Notes: a model not told the origin generated them from the letters alone. A DNA stretch of 64,000 bases from an uncultured Bacteroidales bacterium (GCA_934700615.1 CAKUXR010000013.1:1-64000); one strand, 5' to 3'; shown: positions 18,801 through 26,127, counted from the stretch's first letter. Program-made: numbers and translations.

Positions 18801-18992
18801 ATACAGATAGGATATTCTTTCAACTTCCCTGCACTCAAGTCTGCCGGCATTGACAAATTGCGCATCTATGTCACAGGACAGAACTTGATACAGATAACAT
18901 CAAAGGATTTCTCAGGCGTTGACCCTGAGCAGACAAGCTACTCATATCCGCTTCCTTTGACAGTGATTGCGGGTCTCCAGCTTGGATTCTAG
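15894..18992 (+). CDS. SusC-type TonB-dependent transporter of the fructan locus
   Basis: An outer-membrane transporter of 1032 residues. After the signal peptide (ending ISVSAFAQQ) come a CarboxypepD_reg-like domain (GTVLSAANEPVIGAAI, GVITDIDGKFTI), the plug (VVGYTTQRKSDLTGSV, ALQGRVPGMSV, LYIVDGMPTTQG, IQVLKDAASASIYGSRAANG) and a barrel ending in VIAGLQLGF. It is followed by a SusD gene after 34 bp and is preceded by the fructokinase after 51 bp, so it appears to be part of the fructan operon. It should import fructo-oligosaccharides across the outer membrane using TonB. The 51-bp gap holds no obvious terminator. Confidence 0.93.
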   Translation: MKRSFLYRCLVSALVLLISVSAFAQQTEITGTVLSAANEPVIGAAIIDVATKEGVITDIDGKFTIKSNAGSVLEVSSLGYETVKAKAQNGMTVILNEAVNLVQETVVVGYTTQRKSDLTGSVTVVSVDDIKNTPAVDVMTALQGRVPGMSVSSTGDPSSQASIQIRGIGSLNNTDPLYIVDGMPTTQGIKDINASDIESIQVLKDAASASIYGSRAANGVIIITTNKGKEGKIRVNFNASMQVQSYARKLDLCNTEELGEVIYRAFTGAGLDPNSNALAYKFDANGKMVPTEFLGSSTNMRPADTDWWKEITHTSIRQTYELSVSNGNKYGNYYFSLGYTDGAGIVKNSDYSRFNARLNSSFNLLKGKLTLGENLTVSKSGGQGLPGSYGSSGNVLQIATQALPIVPVHTIDGEGWGGPVDGMCDRMNPARIVDAAKNNKGNMWRIFGSVYLDIKPVKNLSIRSTFSPEYFNSFSRTFTYPYSEGFLSNNELSTSITQMHRTNWTWSNTITYNLEAGNHRATFLLGNEMIRNNTVTFFQKTTGYESKDPNYMWPDAATGSASVSGNEINSSLSSFFAKIDYSYRNKYLLGLTVRRDGSSKFGKDNQFATFPSVSAGWRLSSEKFLSNLNWMQDLKIRASWGTNGNQEIENGAIYTLYDTLYGATSDPTWSGINGTSYDITGADTGSLASGYRRTQQGNSILKWEQSEQWDAGLDFTFFDYKLYGSFDWFHKNTTDILIKPTVTAAAGEGADRYENGASMQNRGFEFLVGTRGTTGFGLKYDVSANFSNWRNKVTYLPQSVLAEYGGNGTTDTILGRCLGSYYGYTEKGLYKTADDLAHSATHPGKGLGRIWWEDNDGDGDIDLDDRVWFGTPEPLFSFGLNVSLAYKNLDFSMFWEGKAGWTAYTPTKSQTDFYAVAAEGTNRGKRILNAWTPENNKSKIPAIAYSNDNDEGRTSTYLYENHSFAKLRNIQIGYSFNFPALKSAGIDKLRIYVTGQNLIQITSKDFSGVDPEQTSYSYPLPLTVIAGLQLGF

Positions 18993-19026
18993 AAACAACA
19001 TGAATTGATAACACATGAATTTTAAT

Positions 19027-20748
19027 ATGAAAAAGATATTATCGCTGATGGCAGGAATGGCACTCCTCGCCGGATGTTCAGATTTTCTCGACTGTCCTCC
19101 GTCTGCCGTGCTGTCTGACAAAGACGTGACTGGAGCCAAAGCCATCGAAGGACTTGTAATTTCCTCCTATGCATCTCTTCTCAATGACAGTTGGAACAGG
19201 CCTATGAACCTGTGGCCTTATATGGTCACCCGCTCAGACGATGCATACAAGGGCGGTTCCGGCACCAATGACCAGAGTTACATGCATTTCCTCGAAATAT
19301 CAGAAAGCATGCAAAATGTGATTACAGCAAGTGCGGTAAACAATCTCTGGGTAAATCTGTATCAGGGAATCGGCCGCTGCAACAGCGCATTGAGAGCTCT
19401 CGAAAACGTTTCCGAGTCAGAGTTCGCGCTGAAGAAAGAAAGAGCTGCTGAAATGAAATTCCTCAGAGCCCAGTACTATCTCCGCCTGAAGGTCGTTTAC
19501 TATGCAGTTCCATGGGTGGATGAAACAATGAGCCAGGATGATGTTCTTGCGACTTCAAACGTTGCCATTTCAAGCGATGAATTCTGGGGTAAAATCTACC
19601 AGGATTGTGTAGATGCCTACAATGATCTTCCTGATTCCCAGACAGATTTGGGCCGTCCTACCAAATACGCTGCAGCCGCTGCAGCCGCAAGAGTCGCCCT
19701 GTACAGGGCCTATGGCCAGGATGAAAAATGGCAGTTCACTTCGATTTCAAAGGAGCGTATGCAGGAGGTCCTCAAATGGACAGAAATCGTGCTTGCCGGA
19801 CCATTCGAACTCAACCCGGATTTCGGAACGAACTTCTACCCTGAAGGAGAGAACAGCAAAGAGTCTATCTGGGCTATCCAGTATTCACACGATGACGGTA
19901 CACTCAAAGGACGCGGCAACTATGGTGACGGACTCGTATGGCCTGTCGGCGTAGGAGGATGCGACTTCCTGAAGCCTAGCCAGAACCTTGTGAATGCATT
20001 CAAGACATCTGACGGACTTCCTATGTTCTCCGATTACGACAAGGTGGATTACGACTACAACAATCCTACGGCATCGAAAGTGGATCCACGTCTGTTCCAC
20101 ACCGTATCAATGCCTACAGTGGCTTTCAAACTCACTTATGACGAGTCGCAGCCTAACAACAACATCTATGCGGAGTCCTGGAGCCGTATGCCTTCAGCTT
20201 ATGGATATTATGCTACTGCAAAACAGGTCCTTCCTGTAAATGACCCTCACATGACACCAATTCCTCCATTCCTCGGATGCTCTCTCAACAAAGTCGAATA
20301 CCGGCTCGATGACGTCATGCTCATGAGAGCCGAGGCGCTTGTAGAGACCGGTGCATGGGCTGACGCAAGGAAACTTGTCAATGATATCCGCAGACGCGCT
20401 GCGACCTCTACCACATACTTCACCGCTGAATCCAAAGTTCCGTCCAATATTCAGGTAAGGGAATACTCTGCGTCTGAATGGAATTCTGAAGATTTCGCCC
20501 GCAATGCCTACCGCTGGGAAAGAAGACTCGAGCTGGCTATGGAAGGCTGGAGATTCTTCGACCTTGTACGTTGGGGAGTGGCATCTGAGGTTCTCAATGC
20601 CTACTACAAATCTGAGCCTGATGCAAAAACCGGCCGCGCGTATTTCTTCGAGCAGGCAAAATTCGACAAAGGTGACGAATATGTCCCTATTCCGAACAAC
20701 CAGATGACATTGTCAAGAGGCGTTTACACCCAGAACTGGCCGTATTGA
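19027..20748 (+). CDS. SusD-type lipoprotein of the fructan locus
   Basis: A lipoprotein of about 573 residues. The ATG at 19027 is preferred to the one at 19015 because it gives a compact signal peptide (MKKILSLMAGMALLAGC). Features of the family include FLDCPPSAVLSDKDV, MKFLRAQYYLRLKVVYY, and the C-terminal RRLELAMEGWRFFDLVRWG and YVPIPNNQMTLSRG blocks. It pairs with the SusC gene just upstream and probably binds fructan chains at the cell surface. It is the last gene before a hairpin terminator at 20797-20828, and no additional SusE/SusF-like or endo-acting surface gene follows. Confidence 0.93.
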   Translation: MKKILSLMAGMALLAGCSDFLDCPPSAVLSDKDVTGAKAIEGLVISSYASLLNDSWNRPMNLWPYMVTRSDDAYKGGSGTNDQSYMHFLEISESMQNVITASAVNNLWVNLYQGIGRCNSALRALENVSESEFALKKERAAEMKFLRAQYYLRLKVVYYAVPWVDETMSQDDVLATSNVAISSDEFWGKIYQDCVDAYNDLPDSQTDLGRPTKYAAAAAAARVALYRAYGQDEKWQFTSISKERMQEVLKWTEIVLAGPFELNPDFGTNFYPEGENSKESIWAIQYSHDDGTLKGRGNYGDGLVWPVGVGGCDFLKPSQNLVNAFKTSDGLPMFSDYDKVDYDYNNPTASKVDPRLFHTVSMPTVAFKLTYDESQPNNNIYAESWSRMPSAYGYYATAKQVLPVNDPHMTPIPPFLGCSLNKVEYRLDDVMLMRAEALVETGAWADARKLVNDIRRRAATSTTYFTAESKVPSNIQVREYSASEWNSEDFARNAYRWERRLELAMEGWRFFDLVRWGVASEVLNAYYKSEPDAKTGRAYFFEQAKFDKGDEYVPIPNNQMTLSRGVYTQNWPY

Positions 20749-20796
20749 TTATGACTGTCCTATGATTGGTACGAATATATAATTCGTAAATGTTAC

Positions 20797-20828
20797 CCCC
20801 GGAACCTCATTTTTTAGAGTTTCCGGGG
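20797..20828 (+). terminator. Terminator hairpin of the fructan operon
   Basis: CCCCGGAA (20797-20804) pairs with TTCCGGGG (20821-20828) around a 16-nt loop; a weaker hairpin ACGAAT/ATTCGT precedes it. The hairpin is followed by TTTAG, which is also the first base run of the palindromic element at 20829. The 20749-21170 gap holds this terminator, the element, and about 175 bp of AT-rich leader with nothing else recognised. Confidence 0.6.
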
Positions 20829-20993
20829 TTTAGTAATCCTTAAAAAATAACTTGGTAATCTTTGCGAGTCTTTTCGGTCTATATTCCTTTTCTCATCAGT
20901 CGTGTACGTCCAGTACACTCCATCTTCGAAAAGGAATCTATCCTCGAAAATCCATCACAAATCTTTACCAACTTCTTTTTTCATGCTTACTTA
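20829..20993 (+). repeat. Palindromic repeat element, copy A (about 165 bp)
   Basis: A near-palindrome whose ends, TTTAGTAATCCTTAAAAAAT on the left and the reverse complement of the right side, are imperfect inverted repeats of about 45 bp. The centre has GTGTAC-GTCCA-GTACAC (a perfect hairpin) and TCTTCGAAAA. The core from TCTTTTCGG to CTCGAAAATC is nearly identical to the element at 50171-50337, in the same orientation. The arms differ: here they carry TTGGTAATCTTTGCGA on the left and TTGGTAAAGATTTGTGA on the right strand. No coding capacity is evident. Confidence 0.75.
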
Positions 20994-21170
20994 TGTAAAA
21001 ATCATCGGTCCAATATACCGGAACGACGAAAAGAACGAAATACCACCGTCACGTAGGTATAGAAAAGGCTGATATACGTAATTTTACTTATTGATTTATC
21101 AGATTTTATTCCGTTCCTTTGCCTGAACAATGATTTCCGCACCGAAATAATCAACCCAAAATATTATATT

Positions 21171-21695
21171 ATGAAAAAAATCTTTTTAGTCATTCTGACA
21201 TTCGTTTCAGCAATGTTCCTGAACTCCTGCTCAAAATCAGACGTTATGCTTTCCGGCGACTGGTGGACTCTGCTTCCGGATGAAGTGGGAAGCGATTCAG
21301 AGGATCTTGTAATCCGGTTCAACAGTGCGAATTCGACAATCAATTTCGCTTTGAAGTCCAAACTCGACAAGGACGACAAGAATTATTACATGGTCGAATC
21401 TCTTGCCAGGAAATATACGGTAGAGAACACCGGAAAGGGAGAAGGCATCATCCGCGTTACCGAGAAAGACGGCACCATGTGGCCGGAACTCCATATCAGT
21501 TCACTCACTCTCGTGACTCTCGGGCTGTCACATCGTGACCCGGACGGCAAGATCATAGACAACATGGCTTTCCTGCCGTTCCTTGAAGACACGGACAAGA
21601 AGATCATCAAGACGACAGAGTCTTCTTATGAACTGCGCATCCGCTATATCATTGACAGATTCCGTTCAATAGGCAGACTTGTCGACACCGAATAG
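21171..21695 (+). CDS. Small lipoprotein of unknown function
   Basis: A 174-residue predicted lipoprotein with signal peptide MKKIFLVILTFVSAMFLNSC and a mature part of mixed alpha/beta type (GDWWTLLPDEVGSDSEDLVI, YELRIRYIIDRFRS). The two tryptophans after a short Asp/Ser-rich stretch are reminiscent of lipocalin-like small lipoproteins, but no family is recognised. It lies alone between the fructan operon and a convergent LRR lipoprotein gene, and ends just before a strong terminator. Function unknown; location likely the periplasm or outer membrane. Confidence 0.75.
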   Translation: MKKIFLVILTFVSAMFLNSCSKSDVMLSGDWWTLLPDEVGSDSEDLVIRFNSANSTINFALKSKLDKDDKNYYMVESLARKYTVENTGKGEGIIRVTEKDGTMWPELHISSLTLVTLGLSHRDPDGKIIDNMAFLPFLEDTDKKIIKTTESSYELRIRYIIDRFRSIGRLVDTE

Positions 21696-21722
21696 AAGAT
21701 CAGGAAGCCGATTAATCGAAAA

Positions 21723-21754
21723 CCGCCCCGCGAATATGTTGCGAGGGCGGTTTT
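21723..21754. terminator. Rho-independent terminator
   Basis: CCGCCC(CGC) at 21723-21731 pairs with (GCG)AGGGCGG at 21741-21750, followed by TTTTC. A second small hairpin, ATTTGC/GCAAAT at 21756-21780, follows. It sits between the convergent genes ending at 21695 and 21786 and may serve both. Confidence 0.75.
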
Positions 21755-21785
21755 CATTTGCGAGTTCCAAGCTTGCAAATCTATG

Positions 21786-23210
21786 CTACTTGAAAGTTAC
21801 TTTAGCTGGAGCGGAGTATGTCATAGTCTTCTTGTCCGTATCATAAATGAGGCAAACGAAGGAATAATTGCTGGTATTCGGATCCATCTCTGACTTATTG
21901 TACCTGACTGTCATTTTCAATTCATTTGTATTGCTGCCACTTACTTCCATGTCGGATGACGACTGATCTTCAATCGGATACAAAGCGAAAGCTTTCAACC
22001 CGTCCTGTGACTCGGTTTCTCCTCCCAGAAACCAAACATATTGCAGGTTTCCAGTATCAGACTCCATTTCAACATTAAGCAAGAACTGTTCACCAGAGGA
22101 CACCGTAACACTCTGTGGCTGAGTCTTGATTCCAGGGGACTCCTCACAATACAACATCATGGTTACCCTGCTGCGTTCATCGCCAGGTGTCATCAGCCAA
22201 CTGGTCAAGCCGTAGTGCGTGGTAGTAGACGGGTGATAGACTTTGAAGACTCCATTTTCTCCAGGATTATAGTAAGGACCGCGCAATTCGATTTCCGGAC
22301 ATCCGGAGACATCAAGACTCTTCAGTTTATTGTAAGAAACATATAAATGCTTCAACTTCGGGCACCCGTCCAAGTGGATTTCTTCAATTTCATTACGCTC
22401 GAGATTCAAGGATTCAAGTTTAGGCATGGACCCCATATCGGCAACCTTCAGGGCATTTTCATTCAAAGACACGCCAACCAATTCATTCTTCTCTCCCCAT
22501 GTAATCTGGGACAATTGGCTCTTCTCCGCAGAAAGAGAATGCAGCAGCGGGCAATTGCTCAAATCCAAGGTCGTCAACTTGGTTTCATCTGCCACGAGAG
22601 ACTCGAGTTTCGTACAGTTACTTACGTTCAGTTCGGTGAGGTTCACGCAACCATATACAGAAAGATCTTTCAGGGCAGGCATCAATTCCAATCCTCTGAC
22701 AGATTCTATTCTGGTTTTCCAGGCTACAGGTATGAATGCTTCCGTAACGTTTTTCACATCCGCATAAGTAATCTTTTCGGGATCCTTGATTGCCCCGCAA
22801 AGACTTAGGGCATGAGCAAAATAAGGGTCAAAATAAGCAGTGACATCCTTGTCATCAGTAAGTACCATCTTCACGGTCACTTTACAGCTTGCCGAAAGAC
22901 TTCCGTCAGGAGTTGATGCAGTAACCGTGGTTTCACCGCCAAGCATTCCTGTCAACAAACCTTTATCGTCAACTGTAACTACGGATTCGTCCTTTGATTT
23001 CCAGACAACGGATGCCAGGATATCATCGCGGTCCGAAGCGTTCTCCGGACTCGTCTTGACTTCGAGCTGCAATTGTTCCCCATCCGATAATTCCACAACA
23101 GCAGGAGTTATGCTGAGGCCTTTGGCTTCTGAAGGATGCTTGTCCTTCTTGCAATTCACCAATACGGGAATTGTCAATGCCAGCAGAAGGATTGATAATA
23201 CTCGTTTCAT
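21786..23210 (-). CDS. Lipoprotein with Big_2 Ig-like domain and leucine-rich repeats
   Basis: A 474-residue predicted surface lipoprotein (lipobox VLVNC20). Residues about 32-117 form a Big_2-type Ig-like domain (LSITPAVVELSDGEQLQLEV, VVWKSKDESVVTVDDKGLLT, GETTVTASTPDG). Residues about 165-310 carry leucine-rich repeats of the LxxLxVxxCxxLxxLxL type (LKDLSVYGCVNLTELNVSNC, LTTLDLSNCPLLHSLSAEKS, LESLNLERNEIEEIHLDGC). The C-terminal part includes a second beta domain (IKTQPQSVTVSSGEQFLLNV). Such proteins often mediate binding to host or neighbouring cells; the ligand is unknown. A promoter with an adjoining ACGTAA palindrome lies about 85-130 nt upstream. Confidence 0.85.
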   Translation of the reverse strand: MKRVLSILLLALTIPVLVNCKKDKHPSEAKGLSITPAVVELSDGEQLQLEVKTSPENASDRDDILASVVWKSKDESVVTVDDKGLLTGMLGGETTVTASTPDGSLSASCKVTVKMVLTDDKDVTAYFDPYFAHALSLCGAIKDPEKITYADVKNVTEAFIPVAWKTRIESVRGLELMPALKDLSVYGCVNLTELNVSNCTKLESLVADETKLTTLDLSNCPLLHSLSAEKSQLSQITWGEKNELVGVSLNENALKVADMGSMPKLESLNLERNEIEEIHLDGCPKLKHLYVSYNKLKSLDVSGCPEIELRGPYYNPGENGVFKVYHPSTTTHYGLTSWLMTPGDERSRVTMMLYCEESPGIKTQPQSVTVSSGEQFLLNVEMESDTGNLQYVWFLGGETESQDGLKAFALYPIEDQSSSDMEVSGSNTNELKMTVRYNKSEMDPNTSNYSFVCLIYDTDKKTMTYSAPAKVTFK

Positions 23211-23256
23211 AGTGTTCTTGTTTTAAAATTGTTAATTCATATGATATTTCAACCTT

Positions 23257-23269
23257 GTCAATGTCAATG
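23257..23269. repeat. Tandem double copy of the GTCAATG heptamer
   Basis: GTCAATGTCAATG: two overlapping copies at 6-nt period in the intergenic region upstream of the LRR lipoprotein gene. It is one of several non-coding tandem copies of the window-wide motif. Confidence 0.7.
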
Positions 23270-23293
23270 ACAGCTGAAAGAAAGTGAACACGC

Positions 23294-23339
23294 CAAAGGT
23301 ACTGAGTATCAGCAGCCAAGCAAATACGTAATTTTACGT
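23294..23339 (-). promoter_or_regulatory. Promoter of the LRR lipoprotein gene with upstream palindromic operator
   Basis: On the minus strand, TTTG (complement of 23321-23324) and TACCTTTG (complement of 23294-23301) are spaced by 19 nt, matching the Bacteroidales -33/-7 layout. Directly upstream, ACGTAA-TT-TTACGT at 23326-23339 is a perfect inverted repeat, and a third TACGTAATT occurs at about 23357. This looks like a binding site for a dimeric regulator. A related ACGTAATTTTAC occurs at about 21077. Confidence 0.55.
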
Positions 23340-23479
23340 AATTTCGCTGTTTTTCATACGTAATTACTACCATAAAACGAAACACCACGACTTTCAGACA
23401 TGTCGGAACAGGGATTCCGGCATACTGCATATCCGGTAGCATTGACAAAAAAACTGATGATTATTCTCTCATAAATTGA

Positions 23480-23487
23480 TATATTTG
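23480..23487 (+). promoter_or_regulatory. Putative -7 box (TATATTTG)
   Basis: An exact TAnnTTTG match 37 nt before the ATG at 23525. The in-frame TTG at 23498 falls at the expected transcription start, which argues against its use. Confidence 0.5.
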
Positions 23488-23524
23488 CGAGGATTTATTG
23501 AGGGAACTTCAAATAGAAAAACTT

Positions 23525-24535
23525 ATGAAATATCGATTTCTTCTGGTGAGCATACTGGCATTGCTCCAGACATTGATTCCGGCATTCGGCCAGACAGGCC
23601 TCTATTCTTATGACGGAGGTTATTTTCTGAGAAACGGTTCGCATTGGGAGGAGTATCGTCCTGATTCCAAGACAGGTGTCTGGGCTTCTTACGAGCAGTA
23701 TAATGAGGAGGCCAATTTCTTCAATATCAAGAATTCCGCCTGCTGCGTGAGTATCCCGAAAACAGCTTCAGCCAATTTCTTCTATGCCAAGCCGGGGGAA
23801 GAATGGACCCAGATATATACCACAAGAGAAATCTATGATTATCTGCCTGATTTCGCAAAGGACATCTATTGCTATAAAGGCGGCTATTTCGTGAGGGACG
23901 GCATGGACTGGTACGAGTATCGTCCGGCTGAAAGGCATGAGGTCTGGAACGAATATGAGCAGGTGAAGGCAGACGGAGATTTCATCTACCTCAAGTGCAA
24001 TGACAATGACTTCATGATTGGTATTCCGCTGACAGAATCGCTCGGCAGCATATACATAAAGAGAGGCGACGGCGACTGGAGTCCAATTTACACATTGATA
24101 GGCATTTACGACTGCGGCAAGGGTTATGAATACTCCATTCCCTTCAGAAAGATGCGCACTGAAAATGCTTCTGACAGTCTGCTTGTGGATGCCCGTATCA
24201 ATATCAACAGTGACGGAACATGTCAGGTAAGGTTTTCGGACAAGAAATATCCTTTCGAGTTTTCTTCTTATGAGGAATACGAATCGACAGGTTTCGATGC
24301 CGGAAGCATGTTCCTCATGTGGATCTTCGGTGCCTCCAGCGACAGGGAGGGATTCGTCCTGTATAAAGATGAGGACAAGACGGATGAGGTCCTGTCTTAC
24401 ATTATCAATGCAGAAGGAAAGATTGCCTGCACGGTGAGGGGCGTTCCGGGACTGCCGGCCACAGAGTTCTGGAGCTGCAAGGATTCCGACCCGGGAGACG
24501 ATATTCACATAAGGGTAATACTCGAAGATTTATAA
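23525..24535 (+). CDS. Secreted protein with an internal duplication, unknown function
   Basis: A protein of 336 residues with a signal peptide (MKYRFLLVSILALLQTLIPA, cleavage near FGQ). The mature part contains two copies of a unit of about 82 residues: residues 26-107 (YDGGYFLRNGSHWEEYRP...WTQIYTTREIYDY) and 115-196 (YKGGYFVRDGMDWYEYRP...WSPIYTLIGIYDC). Each has GGYF(L/V)R(N/D)G..W.EYRP, then a beta-rich stretch and W..IYT. The remaining C-terminal 130 residues (DARININ, FSSYEEYESTG) look like a separate domain. The family is not recognised. It is transcribed divergently from the LRR lipoprotein gene, and a convergent terminator follows. Confidence 0.75.
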   Translation: MKYRFLLVSILALLQTLIPAFGQTGLYSYDGGYFLRNGSHWEEYRPDSKTGVWASYEQYNEEANFFNIKNSACCVSIPKTASANFFYAKPGEEWTQIYTTREIYDYLPDFAKDIYCYKGGYFVRDGMDWYEYRPAERHEVWNEYEQVKADGDFIYLKCNDNDFMIGIPLTESLGSIYIKRGDGDWSPIYTLIGIYDCGKGYEYSIPFRKMRTENASDSLLVDARININSDGTCQVRFSDKKYPFEFSSYEEYESTGFDAGSMFLMWIFGASSDREGFVLYKDEDKTDEVLSYIINAEGKIACTVRGVPGLPATEFWSCKDSDPGDDIHIRVILEDL

Positions 24536-24544
24536 GTCCTAAAA

Positions 24545-24572
24545 CCCCTCACATTCAATCGAATATGAGGGG
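24545..24572. terminator. Hairpin terminator between convergent genes
   Basis: CCCCTCA at 24545-24551 pairs with TGAGGGG at 24566-24572, extended after a mismatch by ATTC/GAAT. It is preceded by AAAA and followed by ATTATTCT, so it can act weakly in both directions between the stops at 24535 and 24582. Confidence 0.65.
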
Positions 24573-24581
24573 ATTATTCTG

Positions 24582-24902
24582 TCAGTCTATCACAACCGCG
24601 GTTCCGGAGGCTGTCGCCATCAACATTCCGTTGTCCACGCCCAGAGCCTCATAATCTATGTCAATGCCGACGACAGCATTGGCACCAAGTTCTCTCGCGC
24701 GGTCCGACATTTCTTTCAATGCATTTTCCCTGGCCTTGATCAATTCGTTTTCGTATGAGCCCGAACGGCCGCCGATGACGTTCCGGATGCTTGCGGTGAA
24801 GTCCTTGATGAAATTGACGCCGGCAACGACTTCCCCGCAGACAATACCGCGGTATTCCCTGATGCTGTGACCTTCAACGGTCGGTGTTGTAGTAAGTATC
24901 AT
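24582..24902 (-). CDS. YbjQ/UPF0145 family protein
   Basis: A 106-residue cytoplasmic protein matching the YbjQ (UPF0145, formerly DUF74) family. Diagnostic segments are TTTPTVEGHSIREYRGIVCGEVVAG near the N-terminus, a GGRSGSYENELIKARENAL helix, and ELGANAVVGIDIDYE in the middle. The length is typical. The family forms pentameric rings and is sometimes annotated as heavy-metal-binding, but its role is not settled. It stands alone, convergent with the duplicated-unit gene. Confidence 0.9.
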   Translation of the reverse strand: MILTTTPTVEGHSIREYRGIVCGEVVAGVNFIKDFTASIRNVIGGRSGSYENELIKARENALKEMSDRARELGANAVVGIDIDYEALGVDNGMLMATASGTAVVID

Positions 24903-25009
24903 AATAATATCAATTAATTGTCATTCAATGATTTTTCACATTCCCCAGACCAATGTCCGCCCGTAAAGATAAATATTTTTTCATTATCGCAAAAAAATGC
25001 GCGTGAGCT

Positions 25010-25945
25010 TTATTGACCTATGTCTGATGATTGTTTCAATGGAAAAAGTGTATCGACTTCATACTGAGTAAGACCGATGACACGACGGAGCTGGCCATTG
25101 GAACATCTGTAGTCATAATGGAGAGCGCGTGCGAGATCCAGTTTCTGAGCTTTTGACAGTTCCTGTAAAGAAGTTTTCTGATGATGCTGTCTGATGATGG
25201 ATACAAGCCTGGCAAAGAGCTCACCATCAGTCAGATAGTCCTGGTCATCAATTTCAGCCGCCACACCGCTATAACTTTCCAGATTACGGCATAGCATTGA
25301 AAAATAATGATGAGCATCCCTGAACATGGCTTTGGCAAACTTGATTGAACAATATGCAACAGGAAGAACAAAACTGTCGGCAACGGGCCAACTATCAGGT
25401 ATATCCGGGATACGGCCACGAAACATATTTCTGCCCTGTTTAGTTGTAATATCATGAAAAGTAGTCGCAGTCACCGGCTCATGTCCAAAATAATAGGGCC
25501 CTGCACCCCATGGATAACTGTACGGAGTAACATTACAATCCGAGACAAAACCATTTCGGTTGACATAGACAATAGTATTTCGCATTGCTTCCAAATCTGA
25601 CACCTCCTTCAATGTCGGTGAAAACCCATCAGGAAGGCCACCCGGAAAACTCTCCTTCATACCGCGAGTCAAGCGTTTCTTCAGAAATGTGAATGCAGTC
25701 AGAAGCCTGTCAGAATGTCCCTCCGCCAAAATATGGATATGATTTCCCATTATCTCAAAGGTAAGGATTCTAATATCATGATATTCAAAGGCCATCTGGG
25801 CAATGACATTCATTGCAAACACATAGTCGTCCTCGGTTCTGAACATCAACGGCGTTTCCTTGCCAGATGTATATAGATGCCAATATGGCCCGTTTTCATC
25901 AAACGTGCGCCGGCAGTAATTTTCTTTTTCTCTGAATGTTGCCAT
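25010..25945 (-). CDS. RAYT-type Y1 (HUH) transposase-like protein
   Basis: A 311-residue protein of the REP-associated tyrosine transposase group. The single-strand nuclease signature His-x-His is at residues 69-71 (MGNHIHILAEG), and a likely nucleophilic tyrosine is Tyr127 in IVYVNRNG, equivalent to the YIHxNP motif of the family. The C-terminal part (SKAQKLDLARALHYDYRCSN, QLRRVIGLTQYEV) looks like a helix-turn-helix DNA-binding segment found in Bacteroidota members. The gene looks intact. RAYTs are single-copy, non-self-mobile and act on palindromic REP hairpins; two inverted repeats lie just upstream at 26040-26120, and longer palindromes occur elsewhere in the window. Confidence 0.82.
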   Translation of the reverse strand: MATFREKENYCRRTFDENGPYWHLYTSGKETPLMFRTEDDYVFAMNVIAQMAFEYHDIRILTFEIMGNHIHILAEGHSDRLLTAFTFLKKRLTRGMKESFPGGLPDGFSPTLKEVSDLEAMRNTIVYVNRNGFVSDCNVTPYSYPWGAGPYYFGHEPVTATTFHDITTKQGRNMFRGRIPDIPDSWPVADSFVLPVAYCSIKFAKAMFRDAHHYFSMLCRNLESYSGVAAEIDDQDYLTDGELFARLVSIIRQHHQKTSLQELSKAQKLDLARALHYDYRCSNGQLRRVIGLTQYEVDTLFPLKQSSDIGQ

Positions 25946-26039
25946 AGTTATTTCCGTTTTGAGTTATGTTTTGGTTTTGCGTTTTGTTTCCGGTCAGTCT
26001 GTCCGATAGTTTGCCGGCAACTGGACCTGACCACTATTC

Positions 26040-26127
26040 GGTGTAAAATAACGCCAATTTTTACACCAATTTATCATTTTGAGCTAAACGGTGTAAAATC
26101 AGGCCGATATTTACACCGTTTTTTTGC
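26040..26127. repeat. Two adjacent GGTGTAAA inverted repeats upstream of the RAYT gene
   Basis: First hairpin: GGTGTAAAA (26040-26048) with TTTTACACC (26059-26067). Second: AACGGTGTAAA (26087-26097) with TTTACACCGTT (26110-26120), followed by a T run. They share the arm GGTGTAAA and about the same loop size (10-12 nt, both with GCC), so they are two copies of one unit about 50 bp apart. The position 95 bp upstream of a RAYT gene suggests REP-type substrate hairpins; a regulator operator or a terminator for an antisense transcript are alternatives. Confidence 0.65.

Noticed and set aside
20749..21170. Riboswitch or small RNA in the gap after the fructan operon
   Set aside because: Apart from the terminator and the palindromic element, no known riboswitch or tRNA-like fold could be recognised.
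23768..24508. Minus-strand open frame inside the duplicated-unit gene
   Set aside because: The plus-strand gene has a signal peptide, a promoter box and an internal repeat; the antisense frame has none of these.
26040..26120. GGTGTAAA repeats as a small CRISPR array
   Set aside because: There are only two units, each internally palindromic, with no regular spacers and no cas genes.
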